Shown here: positions 42,493-45,900 of the stretch, piece by piece
Layout: each line of letters starts with the position of its first letter
Numbering within the stretch: the first letter of the stretch is position 1
NCBI GenBank assembly: GCA_005879795.1
Contig: VBKJ01000164.1
Span: forward strand, 1 to 45,900
Length of the DNA: 45,900 nucleotides
DNA from: Deltaproteobacteria bacterium
GTDB taxonomy: Bacteria > Desulfobacterota > Binatia > DP-6
Reading direction: 5' to 3'
The notes under the pieces: generated by a model
What the model saw: the letters and a program-made list of their open reading frames with translations, nothing else
What the model was told of the DNA's origin: nothing
Databases searched by the model: none
Translations under genes and position numbers: made by a program

Positions 42493-42864
42493 ATGGCAAA
42501 GCGCATACTGGTCGCCGAGGACGACCCGGACAGCCGCTCCATCGTGGTCAAGACCTTGACCCTCGAGGGCTACGAGACCCTCGAGGCGGCCGACGGCCGG
42601 TCCGCCCTCGCCCTGGCGCGCCAGGAGCGTCCCGACCTGATCGTGATGGATCTCGCCCTGCCGGGGATGGACGGCTGGGAGGCGTCGCGTCGGCTCAAGG
42701 CGGATCCGGGAACGGCCGATATCCCGATCATCGCGCTCACCGCCCACGCCATGCGGGGTGACGAGGAGCGGGCGCGCGAGGCGGGATGCGATGGCTACCT
42801 CTCGAAACCTTGCCGGCCGCAGAGAATGCGTGAGGTCGTCGCGCGCTTCCTCGCCGGCCGTTGA
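42493..42864 (+). CDS. Single-domain response regulator (CheY-like), first of two
   Basis: A 123-residue receiver alone. AEDDPDSRS acidic pocket, phospho-Asp in LIVMDLALPGMDGWEASRRL, Thr in IIALTAHAMRGDE and Lys in GYLSKPC. It has no output domain. It follows the PilX-like stop by 15 nt and precedes a second receiver, as with PilG/PilH beside pilus genes. ATG 42493 is preceded by AGCTCCGCAGG, a weak site. Its kinase is not in the window. Confidence 0.93.
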   Translation: MAKRILVAEDDPDSRSIVVKTLTLEGYETLEAADGRSALALARQERPDLIVMDLALPGMDGWEASRRLKADPGTADIPIIALTAHAMRGDEERAREAGCDGYLSKPCRPQRMREVVARFLAGR

Positions 42865-42879
42865 GCGGAGCGGGCCGCC

Positions 42880-43260
42880 ATGAGTGCCACCGTCCTCGTC
42901 GTCGACGACGACGCGGAGAACGTCGCGATCCTCGGCACGATGCTCCTCGAGCACGGCTACGAGGTCCGCATCGCCCGCGACGGGCGGAGCGCCCTCGAAT
43001 CGGTGCGCCAGCAGCGGCCGGACGTGATCCTGCTCGACGTGATGATGCCCGGGGTGCCCGGCACGCAGGTGCTCCACTACCTGAAGCTCGACCCGCGGAG
43101 CGCCTCGATTCCGGTCGTGATGGTGACCGCCAGGGTGGAAGACCCGGACCTGCTCGCCGGCTACGAGGGCGGCGCCGACTACTACGTCACCAAGCCGTTC
43201 ACCGCCCGCGATATCCTGTACGCCATCGGTCTCGTGCTCGGCAGCCACGAGCCGGGCTGA
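42880..43260 (+). CDS. Single-domain response regulator (CheY-like), second of two
   Basis: A 126-residue receiver. VVDDDAENVAILG, phospho-Asp in VILLDVMMPGVPG, Thr in VVMVTARVEDPD and Lys in YYVTKPFTARDI. It is about 30 percent like its neighbour by eye, so a diverged pair rather than a recent duplication. It lacks any DNA-binding or enzymatic output. It lies 15 nt after the first receiver and 47 nt before tmk. Likely to tune pilus extension/retraction or another phosphorelay. Confidence 0.92.
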   Translation: MSATVLVVDDDAENVAILGTMLLEHGYEVRIARDGRSALESVRQQRPDVILLDVMMPGVPGTQVLHYLKLDPRSASIPVVMVTARVEDPDLLAGYEGGADYYVTKPFTARDILYAIGLVLGSHEPG

Positions 43261-43307
43261 TCGCCCTTGCGGCGGGGCGTGGCGCGGGCTAGACGGGCCC
43301 CTCGCCC

Positions 43308-43937
43308 GTGGCGCTGTTCATCACCTTCGAGGGCATCGAGGGCTCCGGCAAGTCGACCCACCTGCGGCAGCTCGCCGAGCACCTGCGCGCGCGCGGGCGC
43401 CGCGTGGTCGAGACGCGCGAGCCGGGCGGCACGGCGGCGGGGGCCGCCATCCGGCGCCTCCTGCTCGGCCCCGACGCCGCCCCGCTGACGTCGCTCGCCG
43501 AGCTCTTCCTCTACTGCGCGGACCGCACGCAGCACGTGCGCGAGGTCGTCCGGCCCGCGCTCGACGCGGGGCAGATCGTGCTCTCGGACCGCTTCTCGGA
43601 CTCGACCCTCGCCTACCAGGGCTACGCGCGCGGCCTCGAGCTGGAGACGGTGCGCGCGCTCGATGCGCGGGCGCGCGGCGGGGTGTGGCCGGACCTCACC
43701 TTCCTGCTCGACTGCCCGGTCGCCGACGGGCTGGCGCGCGCGCGCGGGCGCGCCGGGACGGGCGACCGCTTCGAGCGGGAGACGCTCGCCTTCCACGAGC
43801 GCGTCCGCCAGGGCTTCTTGACGCTCGCCGCCGCGGAGCCCGGACGCTTCTGCGTCCTCGACGCGGCCGGGCCCATCGAGCGGGTGCACGCGCGCGTCAT
43901 CGTCGAGGCCGAGGGGCGGCTCGGGGGCCGCGCGTGA
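43308..43937 (+). CDS. tmk: Thymidylate kinase
   Basis: A 209-residue P-loop kinase: FEGIEGSGKSTHLRQL (P-loop), ETREPGGTAAGAAIR (substrate-binding DR/EPGGT motif) and SDRFSDSTLAYQGYARG (DRY-like region), LID around GRAGTGDRFERE. It phosphorylates dTMP to dTDP. GTG 43308 is the start. The tmk TGA overlaps the holB GTG (GTGA). The tmk-holB-ricT-metG order is a widespread bacterial arrangement. Confidence 0.97.
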   Translation: MALFITFEGIEGSGKSTHLRQLAEHLRARGRRVVETREPGGTAAGAAIRRLLLGPDAAPLTSLAELFLYCADRTQHVREVVRPALDAGQIVLSDRFSDSTLAYQGYARGLELETVRALDARARGGVWPDLTFLLDCPVADGLARARGRAGTGDRFERETLAFHERVRQGFLTLAAAEPGRFCVLDAAGPIERVHARVIVEAEGRLGGRA

Positions 43938-44940
43938 CCCTCGGCCGGGTGGTCGGCCACGCGGGGGCGGCGGCGCGGCTGGCGCGCGCGGCGGCGGAGG
44001 GCCGCGTGCCGGCGGCCGTGCTCCTGGTCGGCCCGGCGGGTATCGGCAAGCGCGTGCTGGCCGACGCCTTCGCGGCCCGCCTCCTCTGCGCGGCGCCCGG
44101 CACAGGCGGCGCATGCGGCGCCTGCGCGCACTGCACCCGTGTGGCCGCGGGGACACACCCCGACCTGCACCTCGTCGCGCGCGAGCCGGAGCGCCGCGAC
44201 ATCCGCATCGAGCAGGTGCGCGAGCTCGGCCGCTGGCTCGCGCTCCAGCCGCTCATGGCGGCGCGCAAGGTGGCCGTCCTCGACGACGCGCACTGCTTGA
44301 GCGAACAGGCGCAGAACGCCCTCTTGAAGACGCTCGAAGAGCCGCCGGGGGCGGCAGTGCTCGTGCTCGTCGCCTCCGCCGCGGCCCTTCTCCTCCCGAC
44401 CGTCCGCTCGCGCTGCCAGGTGGTGCGCCTGGACCCGCTGCCGGTGGCGGAGGTCGTGCGCGTGCTCGAGGCCTCGGGCGTGCCCGCCCGGCAGGCCCGC
44501 GAGCTGGCACCGCTCGCCGAGGGATCGCCCGGCCGCGCGCTCGCGCTCGCGGGCGAGGCGGAGACACGAGCGCGCGCGCGCGTGCTGCAGGACCTGCCGC
44601 GGCTCCGCGAGCTCGGCGCGGACGAGCTCTCCCGGACCGCGCAGGAGCTCTCGCGGGGCGCCCTCGACGCGGGCCTCGCCACGGCCCTCGCCTGGTACCG
44701 CGACGTCCTCGAGACCGCGCTCGCGGGCGACGCCGCCCCACTGCGCAATCCGGCGGCGGCGGACGACGTCCGCCGCGCCGCGCGCCATCTCTCCCCCGCG
44801 GCGCTGCTTCGCCAACTCGAGGCCGTCTATGCTACGATCGTCGCGCTCGAGAAGAATGCCAACCGCATGCTCGCCGTCGAGACCATGCTGCTCTCGCTGC
44901 GCGCGATCGAGCGCGGCGCAAGCGCCGCGCAGGCGCCCCC

Positions 44941-44959
<19 letters not shown>
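43934..44959 (+). CDS. holB: DNA polymerase III subunit delta prime
   Basis: A 341-residue clamp-loader subunit. GRVVGHAGAAARLARAA opens; the P-loop-like VGPAGIGKRVLADAF, zinc-binding CGACAHCTRV and VLDDAHCLSEQAQNALLKTLEEPP (SRC-like region follows in PTVRSRCQVVRL) are typical delta prime features. GPAGIGK keeps a P-loop Lys, although delta prime is usually inactive as ATPase. GTG 43934 overlaps tmk, and its 3' end overlaps the ricT start by 19 nt. Confidence 0.95.

Positions 44960-45900
<941 letters not shown>

Overview
This is a very GC-rich, densely packed, chromosome-like window from a Gram-negative bacterium. An LpxL/HtrB-type acyltransferase, a type IVa pilus locus, c-type cytochromes with signal anchors and the neighbour pairs recO-glyQS-ppdK, grpE-dnaK-dnaJ and tmk-holB-ricT-metG fit a delta-proteobacterium-like lineage. 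The acyl-CoA/steroid-like catabolic genes and a Cys-rich secreted protein style remind me of uncultivated Binatota-type genomes. That placement is inference. I saw no tRNA, rRNA, CRISPR array, transposase or phage gene.

Layout. 1-7.4 kb is a catabolic block: a truncated hydantoinase B gene; a DUF35 / alpha-beta hydrolase / thiolase-like / MaoC / MaoC operon resembling the Ltp2-ChsH2 side-chain retro-aldolase system; a TenA/PqqC-fold enzyme; a small ORF coupled to an SDR; and an amidohydrolase. Three copies of the motif ATCACTTGAT mark the MaoC operon and amidohydrolase promoters as a possible shared regulon. 7.4-15.1 kb holds a DUF971 gene facing an eight-gene minus-strand run: TetR, 2-hydroxyacid dehydrogenase, frameshifted FGGY kinase, HAD phosphatase, and a Gld-type ABC exporter with a DUF4340 protein. 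15.2-20.9 kb has a LuxR-type response regulator, a coiled-coil protein, LpxL, a cold-shock protein, two secreted or anchored cytochrome-like proteins, a LolA-like protein and an ACT-domain protein.

20.9-28.5 kb is one minus-strand series: grpE-dnaK-dnaJ-thiL-two CorC/CNNM proteins-larB. 28.5-45.9 kb runs on the plus strand: recO, glyQS, ppdK, aroE, pilB, pilT, pilC, pilA, pilD, four minor pilins, two single-domain receivers, tmk, holB, ricT and the start of metG.

The least expected signal is structural. Gene junctions carry exceptionally long palindromes: a 36-nt and a 117-nt member of one hairpin family sharing the same outer arms (each overlapping the stop codon of its plus-strand gene), a 278-nt nested palindrome between convergent genes, and a perfect 34-nt palindrome between dnaK and dnaJ. 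Two genes, the FGGY kinase and the first minor pilin, need a frameshift to read through. Several predicted promoters place the transcription start at or within 3 nt of the start codon, suggesting leaderless transcripts. All intergenic gaps are under about 300 nt; the longest (5802-6084) is almost entirely the palindrome.
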